Under the pieces are notes generated by a model. It made no database searches. It was not told the DNA's origin and saw only the letters and a program-made list of their open reading frames with translations. A program made the translations under genes and the position numbers. A stretch of DNA of 24,207 nucleotides, from positions 1 to 24,207 of the forward strand of contig JAKBCJ010000013.1 in assembly GCA_021807975.1 (NCBI GenBank), written 5' to 3'. This stretch comes from Pseudomonadota bacterium. GTDB lineage: Bacteria; Pseudomonadota; Alphaproteobacteria; Acetobacterales; Acetobacteraceae. Positions 13,638 through 21,530 of this stretch are shown here, in pieces; position 1 is the first letter of the stretch; each line of letters begins with the position of its first letter.

Positions 13638-15155
13638 TTATGCTCCGGTGATCGAATGCCCGGTCATCTCCGCCGGTTGCGGGATCCCCAGCAATGCGAG
13701 CAGCGTCGGTGCGAGGTCCGCCAGACGGCCTTCGTGCAGCGCGTTGGCGCCGCTGCCCATCAGCACGACGGGCACCGGGTTTGTGGTGTGTGCCGTGTGC
13801 GGGCCGCCGGTTTCGGGGTCTTTCATCAGCTCGCAGTTGCCGTGGTCGGCTGTCACCAACAGCGCACCGCCCTGGCGCTTGATAGCAGCGGCGATGCGGC
13901 CCAGGCCGGTATCCACTGTTTCCACCGCCTTGATCGCGGCGGACAGCACGCCGGTGTGGCCGACCATGTCGGGGTTGGCGAAATTCAGCACGATCAGGTC
14001 GTACTTGCCGGAATCGATCGCCTCGACCGCCTTGTCGGTCAGCTCCGGGGCGGACATTTCCGGTTGCAGGTCGTAGGTGGCGACTTTGGGCGAGGGAACC
14101 ATGATGCGGTCCTCCCCGGGATAAGCGATTTCCCGGCCACCGTTCAGGAAGTAGGTGACGTGCGGATACTTCTCGGTTTCCGCCATCCGAAGCTGGGTCT
14201 TGCCGGCCTTGGAGACGACCTCGCCCAGGATATTTTCCAGGTGGTCCGGCGCAAAGAGCACGCCCAGGAACGGATCCAGTGCGTCGGAGTAACGAGTCAT
14301 CCCCACCGCCGCGGCGAATTTCAGCGCGCGCTGGCGCGGGAAGCCGTCGAACGCCGGGTCCAGCAGCGCGGCGAGGATTTCGCGCACCCGGTCGGCTCGG
14401 AAGTTGAAGCACAGGATGGCGTCGCCGTCCTTCATGCCCGCGTAGTCGCCGATGACCGTGGCGGGGACGAATTCATCGAACTTGCCAGCGGCATAAGCGG
14501 CGTCGATCGCGGCTTCGGGTGAGTCCGCCCGGGCGCCCTCGGCCTCGGCGATGGCGTTATAGGCTTGGGAGACACGTTCCCACCGCTTGTCGCGGTCCAT
14601 GGCGAAGTAACGGCCGATCACAGTGGCGACCGGAACGCCGTCCGGCAGTGCGGCTTGCAGGCGCTTGAGGTCCTCGCCGGCGGATTGCGGGGGCGTGTCG
14701 CGGCCGTCGGTGATGGCATGCACGGCGGTCTTGATGCCGGCCTTGTGAAGGTAGCCGGCGATGGCCGCGCCGTGGTCCTGGTGCGAATGGACGCCGCCGG
14801 GTGAGACGAGGCCGATCAGGTGACAGGTGCCGCCGGTCTTTTTGAGTGCATCGACCAGTCCGACGAAGGCCGGCATCCGGGCGATGCTGCCGTCTTGCAC
14901 GGCATCGCCGATGCGCACCAGTTCCTGCTTCACCACGCGGCCGGCGCCGATGTTCAGATGGCCAACCTCGGAATTGCCCATCTGGCCGTCCGGCAGGCCG
15001 ACATCGCGGCCGGAGGTGTGCAGGAAGGCGTGCGGGCAGGTCTCCCACAGGCCGGTGAAGGTCGGGGTTTTGGCTAAGCGGACCGCGTTATCGGCATTCA
15101 CCTCTCGCCAGCCGAAGCCGTCGAGGATCACCAGCATTACCGGTCGTGTTGCCAT
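13638..15155 (-). CDS. gpmI: 2,3-bisphosphoglycerate-independent phosphoglycerate mutase
   Basis: A 505-residue glycolytic enzyme of the alkaline phosphatase superfamily that interconverts 3- and 2-phosphoglycerate through a phosphoserine, using two manganese ions. D12 (VILDGFGWR) and the nucleophile S62 (GQMGNSEVGHLNIGAG) are in place. The substrate-binding domain has GGVHSHQDH and ITDGRDTPP (about 120-155), then FNFRADRVRE. The C-terminal metal ligands are in NFANPDMVGHTG and TADHGNCE, with HTAHTTNPVP last. AAGGA lies 9 bases before the ATG at 15155. Length and motifs match the family, so it is expected to be active. In many alphaproteobacteria gpmI is followed by an envC-like peptidase gene and ctpA; here it is followed by a DUF1348 gene and preceded by an exported GlcG-like gene. 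Confidence 0.97.
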   Translation of the reverse strand: MATRPVMLVILDGFGWREVNADNAVRLAKTPTFTGLWETCPHAFLHTSGRDVGLPDGQMGNSEVGHLNIGAGRVVKQELVRIGDAVQDGSIARMPAFVGLVDALKKTGGTCHLIGLVSPGGVHSHQDHGAAIAGYLHKAGIKTAVHAITDGRDTPPQSAGEDLKRLQAALPDGVPVATVIGRYFAMDRDKRWERVSQAYNAIAEAEGARADSPEAAIDAAYAAGKFDEFVPATVIGDYAGMKDGDAILCFNFRADRVREILAALLDPAFDGFPRQRALKFAAAVGMTRYSDALDPFLGVLFAPDHLENILGEVVSKAGKTQLRMAETEKYPHVTYFLNGGREIAYPGEDRIMVPSPKVATYDLQPEMSAPELTDKAVEAIDSGKYDLIVLNFANPDMVGHTGVLSAAIKAVETVDTGLGRIAAAIKRQGGALLVTADHGNCELMKDPETGGPHTAHTTNPVPVVLMGSGANALHEGRLADLAPTLLALLGIPQPAEMTGHSITGA

Positions 15156-15183
15156 GGTCGGTTGTCCTTATGTTTACCCGGGT

Positions 15184-15228
15184 CCGGGCGCCTGCGTAGC
15201 GCCCGGGGTTCCCCGGGGCAAGCCGGGG
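15184..15228 (-). terminator. Two adjacent GC hairpins after the GlcG-like gene
   Basis: Transcribed leftward from the GlcG-like stop, a 6-bp stem (CCCCGG/CCGGGG at 15211-15216 and 15223-15228) is followed by a perfect 8-bp stem (CCGGGCGC 15184-15191 with GCGCCCGG 15199-15206, 7-base loop). Neither has a T tract. They lie within 73 bases of the gpmI start and could terminate, attenuate or stabilise the upstream transcript. Confidence 0.45.
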
Positions 15229-15756
15229 TTACTTCACGCCCAGCGCCGCCAGTCCGGCCTTTGCCGTCACCGCGTCTTGAGTAAAGATGCCGCCGCTGGC
15301 GCCGATCGCGCCGACCAGCTTGCCGTCGATCACGATCGGAAAGCCGCCCTCGCTGGCAACGCCGCCGTTCAACCCGACCAGGCCGAGCATGTTCGGGGAA
15401 CCGCCGTTGGCGGCGGCCTGGAACACGCCGGACGGGCGGCGGAACAGCGCCGCAGTACGTGCCTTGGCTTGAGAGATCGGGATCGATGCGTATTGCGTGC
15501 CATCCATCGTTGCATGGGCGACCAGATTGCCGGCGGGATCCACGACCGTGATTGACATTTTCCAGTCGTGTTTCCTGGCTTCCGCGGCCGCGGCCGCGAT
15601 CGCCTTGTTCGCTGCATCCAATCCGATCGGCGTGCCATAGGGAATGTCGAACGGCATCGCTTCCGGCACCGCTGCCCTGGCGGTGGATGGCGTTTGTGCG
15701 TGTGCCATTGGCGCGGCAAGGGCCAGGGCAGCGATAAGTGTCGCGGCGATGCGCAT
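15229..15756 (-). CDS. Exported GlcG/HbpS-like heme-binding family protein (DUF336)
   Basis: A 175-residue protein with a signal peptide (MRIAATLIAALALAAPMAHA, predicted cut after AHA) and one GlcG/HbpS domain. The domain shows the usual order: IGLDAANKAIAAAAAEARKH, ITVVDPAGNLVAHATMDG (about 69-86), ISQAKARTAALFRRPS (about 94-109), and GGFPIVIDGKLVGAIGASGG (about 137-156). Relatives bind heme or small ligands, some in the periplasm, but their role is generally unknown. GGGAGG eight or nine bases before the ATG at 15756 is an excellent ribosome binding site. It is divergent from the D-aminoacylase-like gene across about 150 bases and lies 73 bases upstream of gpmI, from which it is separated by two hairpins, so it may be its own transcript. 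Confidence 0.88.
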   Translation of the reverse strand: MRIAATLIAALALAAPMAHAQTPSTARAAVPEAMPFDIPYGTPIGLDAANKAIAAAAAEARKHDWKMSITVVDPAGNLVAHATMDGTQYASIPISQAKARTAALFRRPSGVFQAAANGGSPNMLGLVGLNGGVASEGGFPIVIDGKLVGAIGASGGIFTQDAVTAKAGLAALGVK

Positions 15757-15908
15757 TATTAAAACCTCCCATTGATACCTGCCGCTTCAGCGACGGTTCC
15801 CGGGTGGTACTTCCGAAACGGATTCCCGGCAATGGCGCCCGAAACTTGACCATTTCTTCCCGTGGGTTTCCCATACCGGCCAGGAAAAACGAAACCAGGA
15901 GGGGCTCG
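15757..15908. promoter_or_regulatory. Divergent promoter region, GlcG-like and D-aminoacylase-like genes
   Basis: This 152-base gap must hold both promoters. TTGACC at 15846-15851 matches five of six -35 positions for the rightward gene, but the hexamer 17 bases on (TCCCAT) is a poor -10. No operator palindrome stands out. Confidence 0.3.
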
Positions 15909-17627
15909 ATGCATGATACGGTGATCAGGGGCGGCACCATTGTCGATGGTACTGGCCAGCCAGCCTATACCGGTGACGTGGCGATGGATGGCGACAAAAT
16001 CGTGCAGGTCGGCGGCAAGGCTGGCCCTGGTAAGCGGGAGATTGACGCTGACGGCCTGCTGGTGACGCCGGGCTGGGTCGATGTCCATACCCATTACGAC
16101 GGCCAGGCGACCTGGGACCCGGTCCTGGCGCCGTCCTCCTGGCACGGGGTGACAACGATCCTGTTCGGCAATTGCGGCGTGGGATTCGCGCCGGTACGGA
16201 ACGAGGACCACTCCGCGCTGATTGGCATGATGGAATCGATCGAGGAAATTCCCGGTATCACCCTCGCGGACGGCCTGAAATGGAACTGGGAAACCTTCCC
16301 GCAATATCTGGACGCGCTGGATCACCTACCCCGAGCGATTGATATCGCCGCGCAGATTCCTCATCACCCGCTGCGGGTTTATGTGATGGGTGAGCGAGCG
16401 ATCAGGCGAGAGGCTGCGACCGGCGACGATATCGCGGCGATGCGCGATGCGGTGAGGGCCGGGCTGGAGGCGGGCGCGTTCGGGTTCACCACGTCGCGGA
16501 CCAACTCCCACAAGACACCGACGGGTGAGATGGTGCCGGGCCGGTATTCTGAGGTGGACGAGCTGCTTGGCATTGGTTCCGCGTTCAAGGGGCTGAAGCA
16601 CGGTGCGTTCGGGGTGAACAGCGACTTCGACGATGAAACCGAAGAGCTGAAATGGATGACCAGGCTGGGCCAGGACACCGGGCGCCCGGTGTGGTTCCTG
16701 CTGACCGACCGGCCCACCGACACGGTGCGCTGGCGGCGCCTGATGGATGGGGTTCACAAGGCTCGGTCGCAGGGCGCGATGGTCACCGCGCAGATCGCCG
16801 GCCGGCCGGTCGGGGTGATGCTGGGAATCGATACGGCATTGAACCCATTCTCCATCCGGCCAAGTTATCAGGCGCTGCTGGCATTGCCGGTGGCGGAACG
16901 GATCAGACGGATGCAGGACCCGGCATTCCGAGCGCAGGTGCTGTCGGAGGCGCCGTCGCCGCAATTGCTGAACCGGCTGTCGCAGTTCCGCCAGCATATC
17001 GTGACCCGCTGGAACCGCATGTTCCCGATGGCCGATCCGCCGAATTATGAGCCGGAGGAAAGGGACTCGATCGCGGCGATCGCGGCCCGCACGAACCATA
17101 CGCCGGATGAGGTTGCTTACGATTACCTCGCAGGTGGCGCGGAGCGGTTCCTGTTCTTCCCCATTGTTGGCTACAACGAGGATAATCTGGACATCATCCA
17201 CACGATGCTGACGGACGATGCCACGATTCTGGGGCTTTCTGACGGCGGGGCGCATTGTTCCTCGATTGTCGATGCCAGCGTGCCGTCGTGGATGCTGATT
17301 CACTGGGCGCGCGATCGATCGCGTGGGCCGCGGTTCCCGCTGGAGACGATGGTGCGGCGCCAGACCAGCGAGACGGCGGACTTTTTTGGCTTCCACGATC
17401 GCGGCCGCCTGGCGCCTGGCAAGAAGGCCGACGTGAATGTGATCGATTACGCGGCGATGCGTCTGCACGTTCCCGAAGTCGTTTACGATCTGCCGATGAA
17501 CGGGCGGCGGCTGGTGCAACGGGTCGATGGTTACCGGCACACGTTCGTTTCCGGCGCTTCGACGTTCGAGAACGGGGTCTACACGGGCGCCACGCCCGGC
17601 CGTTTGGTGCGTGCCCGCGCCGTTTGA
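15909..17627 (+). CDS. D-aminoacylase / N-acyl-D-amino-acid deacylase family amidohydrolase
   Basis: A 572-residue cytoplasmic amidohydrolase (amidohydrolase 3 group). The N-terminal beta-sandwich strand VIRGGTIVDGTG leads to the metal motif DVHTHYDGQATWDP (about 59-72). FGNCGVGFAP follows, containing the cysteine used as a metal ligand in D-aminoacylases. GAFGFTTSRTNSHKTPTGE lies mid-protein, and LSDGGAHCSSI near residue 440 carries the catalytic aspartate. The C-terminal GRLAPGKKADVNVID is the usual return to the small domain. Substrates in the family include N-acyl-D-amino acids and dihydropyrimidine-like rings; the exact one is open. The ATG at 15909 is chosen because AGGAGG lies about six bases upstream. 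An aldo/keto reductase gene follows after 76 bases and may share its transcript. Confidence 0.9.
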   Translation: MHDTVIRGGTIVDGTGQPAYTGDVAMDGDKIVQVGGKAGPGKREIDADGLLVTPGWVDVHTHYDGQATWDPVLAPSSWHGVTTILFGNCGVGFAPVRNEDHSALIGMMESIEEIPGITLADGLKWNWETFPQYLDALDHLPRAIDIAAQIPHHPLRVYVMGERAIRREAATGDDIAAMRDAVRAGLEAGAFGFTTSRTNSHKTPTGEMVPGRYSEVDELLGIGSAFKGLKHGAFGVNSDFDDETEELKWMTRLGQDTGRPVWFLLTDRPTDTVRWRRLMDGVHKARSQGAMVTAQIAGRPVGVMLGIDTALNPFSIRPSYQALLALPVAERIRRMQDPAFRAQVLSEAPSPQLLNRLSQFRQHIVTRWNRMFPMADPPNYEPEERDSIAAIAARTNHTPDEVAYDYLAGGAERFLFFPIVGYNEDNLDIIHTMLTDDATILGLSDGGAHCSSIVDASVPSWMLIHWARDRSRGPRFPLETMVRRQTSETADFFGFHDRGRLAPGKKADVNVIDYAAMRLHVPEVVYDLPMNGRRLVQRVDGYRHTFVSGASTFENGVYTGATPGRLVRARAV

Positions 17628-17703
17628 CGCACGTTGACGAATGGGGTGGGCGGTGCCATCAGGGATCGCCCATTTCCTTTGCGATCGAACCGGGGAGAGA
17701 ACG

Positions 17704-18657
17704 ATGGAAAAACGTAGGCTGGGTCAGTCATCTTTGGAAGTGGCGCCGATTACCTTCGGCTGCAACGTCTTCGGCTGGACCGCCGATGAGAAGACATCCT
17801 TCGCTTTGTTGGACGCCTGGGTGGATGCCGGGTTCAACTTCCTGGACACGGCGGATGTTTATTCGCGCTGGCATACCGGCAACAGCGGCGGCGAGTCGGA
17901 AACGATTATCGGCAAATGGCTGAAGGCGCGCGGCAACCGCGACAAAATCGTGCTGGCGACCAAGCTGGGCATCGAGATGGGGCCGGATAAGAAGGGGCTC
18001 TCCCGGGCGTATATGCAGACGGCGGTGGAGGCTTCGCTGCGGCGGCTGCAAACGGATTATATCGACCTTTACCAATCGCACCGCGACGATCCGGAAACGC
18101 CGATCGAAGAGACGCTGTCGGCGTATGCCGAGCTGATCAAGGCCGGCAAGGTGCGTGAGATTGGGGCTTCAAACTTCACGGCGGATCGTTTGGGTGAGTC
18201 GTTGAAGGTCAGTGCCGCGAAGGGGCTGCCGCGCTATCAGAGTCTGCAACCGCAGTACAACCTGATGGAACGCGCGGCCTTCGAGGGGCCGTTGGAAGAC
18301 CTTTGTCTGGCCGAGAAAATCGGTGTCATCGGATACTATTCCCTGGCCAGCGGCTTTTTGACTGGCAAGTATCGGTCCAAGGCCGATATCGAAGGTCGGG
18401 CGCGTGGACCCGGAGTGGCGAAATACCTGACGGACTTTGGTCTTGGCGTGATCAAGGCGCTGGATGAGGTTGCCGCCCGTTATGAAGCCAAGCCGGGGCA
18501 AATCGCGCTGGCATGGCTGATCGCCAGACCGAGCGTGACGGCGCCGATCGCGAGTGCGACCAGTTTGGAGCAGGTGGCCGAATTGGTGGAAGCAGCGGAG
18601 ATCGAACTGGATGCGGACTCGATTGCCATGATCGATGCAGCCAGCACACCGCGATAA
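17704..18657 (+). CDS. Aldo/keto reductase
   Basis: A 317-residue NAD(P)H-dependent TIM-barrel reductase. The catalytic tetrad is complete: D48 and Y53 (FLDTADVYSRW), K87 (VLATKLG) and H126 (LYQSHRDDP). Other family marks are EIGASNFTADRL (about 155-166), SLQPQYNLMERAAF, and the cofactor-binding end PIASATSLEQVAELVEAAEI. It resembles the YdjG/Tas-like group of reductases with broad aldehyde and ketone substrates. The ATG at 17704 has GGGGAGAGAACG directly upstream; the longer open frame to 17641 lacks support. It follows the amidohydrolase by 76 bases and is followed by a GC hairpin. Its natural substrate is unknown. Confidence 0.92.
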   Translation: MEKRRLGQSSLEVAPITFGCNVFGWTADEKTSFALLDAWVDAGFNFLDTADVYSRWHTGNSGGESETIIGKWLKARGNRDKIVLATKLGIEMGPDKKGLSRAYMQTAVEASLRRLQTDYIDLYQSHRDDPETPIEETLSAYAELIKAGKVREIGASNFTADRLGESLKVSAAKGLPRYQSLQPQYNLMERAAFEGPLEDLCLAEKIGVIGYYSLASGFLTGKYRSKADIEGRARGPGVAKYLTDFGLGVIKALDEVAARYEAKPGQIALAWLIARPSVTAPIASATSLEQVAELVEAAEIELDADSIAMIDAASTPR

Positions 18658-18671
18658 CCGATGCGGCAAGT

Positions 18672-18695
18672 CCTCCCGGGCCTTGGTTCGGGAGG
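18672..18695 (+). terminator. GC hairpin after the aldo/keto reductase
   Basis: CCTCCCG (18672-18678) pairs with CGGGAGG (18689-18695) across a 10-base loop, starting 15 bases after the stop. A small second stem, GTAAA/TTTAC (18697-18710), follows. No T tract is present. Confidence 0.45.
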
Positions 18696-18720
18696 GGTAA
18701 ACCTCTTTACAAATTTGCTT

Positions 18721-18738
18721 TACGCCAGTTCTGGCGTG
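18721..18738. repeat. Inverted repeat in the gap before the livK-like remnant
   Basis: ACGCCA (18722-18727) pairs with TGGCGT (18732-18737) around GTTC. It lies 65 bases before the livK-like start, where it could be an operator or a leader hairpin. The rest of 18658-18801 holds no recognisable promoter. Confidence 0.4.
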
Positions 18739-18801
18739 GGCGCAGGATGCCCGGACAACAAGACGGCTGGAACAATCCGGCCGCGTCAGGGAGCCTCCGT
18801 C

Positions 18802-19347
18802 ATGAAAACAACAAGCGCGTTTCCGCGCCGCTTTCTGTTGGCCGGTGGAATTAATCTTCTGGCATCACCGGCCATCGTTGGACGAGCGGCTGCCGCGACC
18901 CGCGGCGTGACTGATGACGAAATCGTCATCGGGACGATGACCGACCTGTCGGGCGTGACCGCCGTGGCCGAGGCGCCCGGTGAGCCGGCGGAGGGTTTCT
19001 ATTCCATGGCGCCGGCGCTCTACCGCTACCCTGACGATCCCAAGCCGGCCGTGCGGGCACTGACCACGGCGTATCGCCAGCGGTTCGGTTTCGACATAAA
19101 CTATCTTGGCGAGGCCGGTTATACCTGCGCGACGTTCACGGTTGCCGCACTGGAAAAGGCTGGGCGCGACCTGACGCTGGACAGTTTTATCGGGGCAATG
19201 GAGAGCATGAAGGACTGGCATGACGTCTTCGGCGGCCCGGCGCTGTCGCTGAGCCCGACGAACCATCACGCGTCCAGCCGCTCATTCCTCTCGGTGGTCA
19301 AGAGCAAGCGGTGGACACCGGTCATGGAGCACCCATTGAGCTTCTGA
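18802..19347 (+). pseudogene. Internally deleted branched-chain amino-acid ABC substrate-binding protein (LivK type)
   Basis: The frame encodes 181 residues where intact periplasmic LivK-type proteins have about 380-410. The N terminus is normal: a twin-arginine-like start (MKTTSAFPRRFLLAGG), an export signal ending near AAA, then GVTDDEIVIGTMTDLSGVTAV, the first strand of the mature family. It jumps at once to the C-terminal third: AEAPGEPAEGFYSMAPALYRY, DINYLGEAGYTCATFTVAALEKAG and PTNHHASSRSFLSVVKSKRW. About 200 central residues covering most of lobe 1 and the hinge are missing, with the frame kept. Such a protein cannot form the ligand cleft, so I call it a pseudogene, although it may still be translated and exported. 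No livHMGF genes lie nearby. CTCC rather than a good ribosome binding site precedes the ATG. Confidence 0.85.
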
Positions 19348-19351
19348 GCCC

Positions 19352-19379
19352 GGGCGCCGGCCGGTTACCGCCGGCGCCC
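19352..19379. terminator. Perfect 10-bp hairpin between convergent genes
   Basis: GGGCGCCGGC (19352-19361) pairs with GCCGGCGCCC (19370-19379) around an 8-base loop, 4 bases after the livK-like stop and 14 bases from the convergent GST stop. No T tract follows on either strand. Confidence 0.6.
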
Positions 19380-19393
19380 AACCGAAACGCCGT

Positions 19394-20011
19394 TCACGCC
19401 GCCGAACTGGGACGCGCTGCCATCCGTTCGTACCAGGCAGTCAGGTTCGTGTTTGCCGGGTCCAGGCCCTGGCGAACGGTGGCGGCGAATTGCAGGAATG
19501 CGAACAGGAAGATATCGGCAAGTGTAAACCGGTCGCCGCAAATAAACGTCCGCCCGGCGATCTGCTTGTCCAGCCAGGCCAGCTTTTCCTTGGCGATCGT
19601 CTTCAGGTCGTCCGCCGCATGGGGAATACAGCGAATCCGGTTGGCGAACAGCTTCAACCCTTCGGCGGAACGGAACCCAGCGACCATCGGCTCGATAATC
19701 CCCAGGTCGATACGGCGGATCCACATCCGGGTCTCCGCCCGTTCTTCGGGGGTGGACCCGATCAGGCTGGGACCGGCGGCCGCGATTTCATCCAGATATT
19801 CGCAGATCACGGTGATTTCGCTCAGGTAACTGCCGTTATCCAGTTGCAGGGCCGGCAGGGTTCCTGTCGGGTTCTTTGCGATATAGGGCTCCTGACGGTT
19901 TTCGCCGGCAAGCAGATCGACTTTCTGGGTCTCGATGCCGGATACACCGCGTTCGGCGATGAACATGCGAACGACTTTGGGGTTCGGTCCTATGGAATCG
20001 AATAACAGCAT
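19394..20011 (-). CDS. Glutathione S-transferase family protein
   Basis: A 205-residue cytosolic GST. The N-terminal thioredoxin-like domain (about 1-80) has the first strand and helix MLLFDSIGPNPKVVRMF, the cis-proline motif GTLPALQLDNG (about 50-60) and the glutathione gamma-glutamyl site LSEITVICEYLDE (about 64-76). The helical C-terminal domain ends with FICGDRFTLADIFLFAFLQF (about 155-174), the N-capping box of the family. The catalytic residue is not certain; S6 is a candidate. AAGGAG eight bases before the ATG at 20011 supports the start. It is the last gene of a four-gene leftward operon, 21 bases after the AMP ligase, and may conjugate or detoxify an intermediate of that pathway. Confidence 0.9.
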   Translation of the reverse strand: MLLFDSIGPNPKVVRMFIAERGVSGIETQKVDLLAGENRQEPYIAKNPTGTLPALQLDNGSYLSEITVICEYLDEIAAAGPSLIGSTPEERAETRMWIRRIDLGIIEPMVAGFRSAEGLKLFANRIRCIPHAADDLKTIAKEKLAWLDKQIAGRTFICGDRFTLADIFLFAFLQFAATVRQGLDPANTNLTAWYERMAARPSSAA

Positions 20012-20032
20012 GGGTGCGTCTCCTTCGGGGCT

Positions 20033-21529
20033 TTAGCTGTATTGCTTACGCAGTTCTCGTTTCAGCAACTTGCCTGCGGTATTGCGTGGCAGGTTATCCA
20101 CGAACAGGATTTTCTTCGGTAGTTTGTAAGGCGCCAGATGTGCCCGGGCGTGGGCGATCAGGGTGGCTTCGTCCGCCCGGTGTTCGGGGCGCAGGACAAC
20201 GAATGCCGACACAGCCTCTATCCACTTGTCATCGGGCAGGCCGACCACGGCGACTTCCGAGACGGCTGGGTGGGTGAACAGCACTTCCTCGACCTCACGG
20301 CTGGCGACCAGCACGCCGCCGGTGTTGATGACGTCGCGAATGCGATCGACGATGTACAGATAGCCTTCCTCGTCGAAGTAGCCGACGTCCCCGGAATGAA
20401 ACCATCCGCCGGCGAATGCCTCCGCGGTCTCGGCCGGCTTGTTCCAGTAGCCGGTCATCAGATGCGGGGAACGATGGACGATTTCCCCGTGTGTGCCGGG
20501 CGGCACATCGTTCATGTCGGTATCGACGACGCGGGTTTGCACGTTCAGGCAGGGCCGCCCGCAGGAGGCCGGGCGAGCGTCGTGCTCCTCGGGCCGCAAC
20601 GATGTCGCCAACGGCGCGATCTCGGTTTGGCCATAACAGTTGTAAGGGCGGGCTTTCGGCAGCCGCTCCCGCAGTTCGTGCAGCACCGGCACGGGCATGA
20701 TCGACGCGCCGTAATAGACTTTCTCCAGCGAACTCAGGTCGCGTTTCGCGAAGTCGGGGTGGCGCAGCAGGCTGATCCAAACAGTTGGCGGCGCGAAGAA
20801 CGAGGTGATTTTCTCCTGCTCGATCAGCCGCAGCACGGTTTCCGGCACCGGGGATTCGATCAGGATGTTGCGTGCGCCAACCAGAATTTGCGGCAGCGTA
20901 AACGCGTGCATCTGGGCGGTGTGATACAGCGGCAGTGCGGCAAGGCATTGGTCGGTCTCGGCGTAGTCCATATTGTGGATCACCGAGTAATACTGGGACA
21001 CCATCGCCTTGTGGGTCATCATCGCACCCTTTGGTGCGGCGGTGGTGCCGGATGTATAGACGATTTGCGCCAGGGAATCGTCCTCCAGGTCGGGTTCCGG
21101 CCCGATCGGGGCATCCGGGTCCAGCGCCACAGGAATCAGCTCCTGGATCGGCCGCGATGGAATGTCGATCGCTTTCAGGTTGGCTTCCAGCCCGGCCCCG
21201 ACGAGCACCAGCCGGGAGCCGGACTGGCCGACGATGTAGGACAGTTCCTCGTCCGTCAGCGCATAGTTGATCGGAACATGCACGAACCCGCCGCGCAGGC
21301 AGGCCAGGAAAGCGATGAAATAGGCATCGGAATTCCGGCCGTACGCGGCGATGCGATCCCCGGGATTCAGCCCCAGCGCGGCGAAATGGCCAGCCACGCG
21401 GTCGGCTGCCAAGTCCAAGGCGGCAAACGACCAGTCTCTGTCCTCGAACACTAATGCCGAACGGCCCCGGTACATGCGCGCGGATCGGCGAAGGGCGTCG
21501 CCAACCGTGTTGCGGCGGATCAGATCCAT
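20033..21529 (-). CDS. AMP-dependent synthetase/ligase (acyl-CoA synthetase-like)
   Basis: A 498-residue ANL-superfamily enzyme, expected to activate a carboxylic acid to an acyl-AMP and transfer it to CoA. It has the P-loop YTSGTTAAPKGAM (158-170), YNCYGQTEIAPL (core A5-like), the hinge-region motif HSGDVGYFDEEGYLYIVDRIRD, and the C-terminal catalytic lysine near K487 in RNTAGKLLKREL. Together these indicate an active enzyme of the medium-chain or CaiC/FadD3-like type; the acid substrate cannot be read. The start is placed at the ATG at 21529, one base after the RidA-family stop, because a longer frame begins inside that gene. The one-base gap suggests translational coupling. It sits in the MetX-like/RidA/ligase/GST operon, which looks catabolic. 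Confidence 0.93.
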   Translation of the reverse strand: MDLIRRNTVGDALRRSARMYRGRSALVFEDRDWSFAALDLAADRVAGHFAALGLNPGDRIAAYGRNSDAYFIAFLACLRGGFVHVPINYALTDEELSYIVGQSGSRLVLVGAGLEANLKAIDIPSRPIQELIPVALDPDAPIGPEPDLEDDSLAQIVYTSGTTAAPKGAMMTHKAMVSQYYSVIHNMDYAETDQCLAALPLYHTAQMHAFTLPQILVGARNILIESPVPETVLRLIEQEKITSFFAPPTVWISLLRHPDFAKRDLSSLEKVYYGASIMPVPVLHELRERLPKARPYNCYGQTEIAPLATSLRPEEHDARPASCGRPCLNVQTRVVDTDMNDVPPGTHGEIVHRSPHLMTGYWNKPAETAEAFAGGWFHSGDVGYFDEEGYLYIVDRIRDVINTGGVLVASREVEEVLFTHPAVSEVAVVGLPDDKWIEAVSAFVVLRPEHRADEATLIAHARAHLAPYKLPKKILFVDNLPRNTAGKLLKRELRKQYS

Positions 21530-21530
21530 A

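Noticed and set aside
17628..17703. Terminator between the amidohydrolase and aldo/keto reductase genes
   Set aside because: GATCGC and GCGATC could pair, but the stem is only 6 bp with an 11-base loop and no T tract, so co-transcription seems as likely.
20138..21454. A 438-codon plus-strand frame opposite the AMP ligase
   Set aside because: It is antisense to an ANL enzyme with all motifs intact and has no domain of its own.
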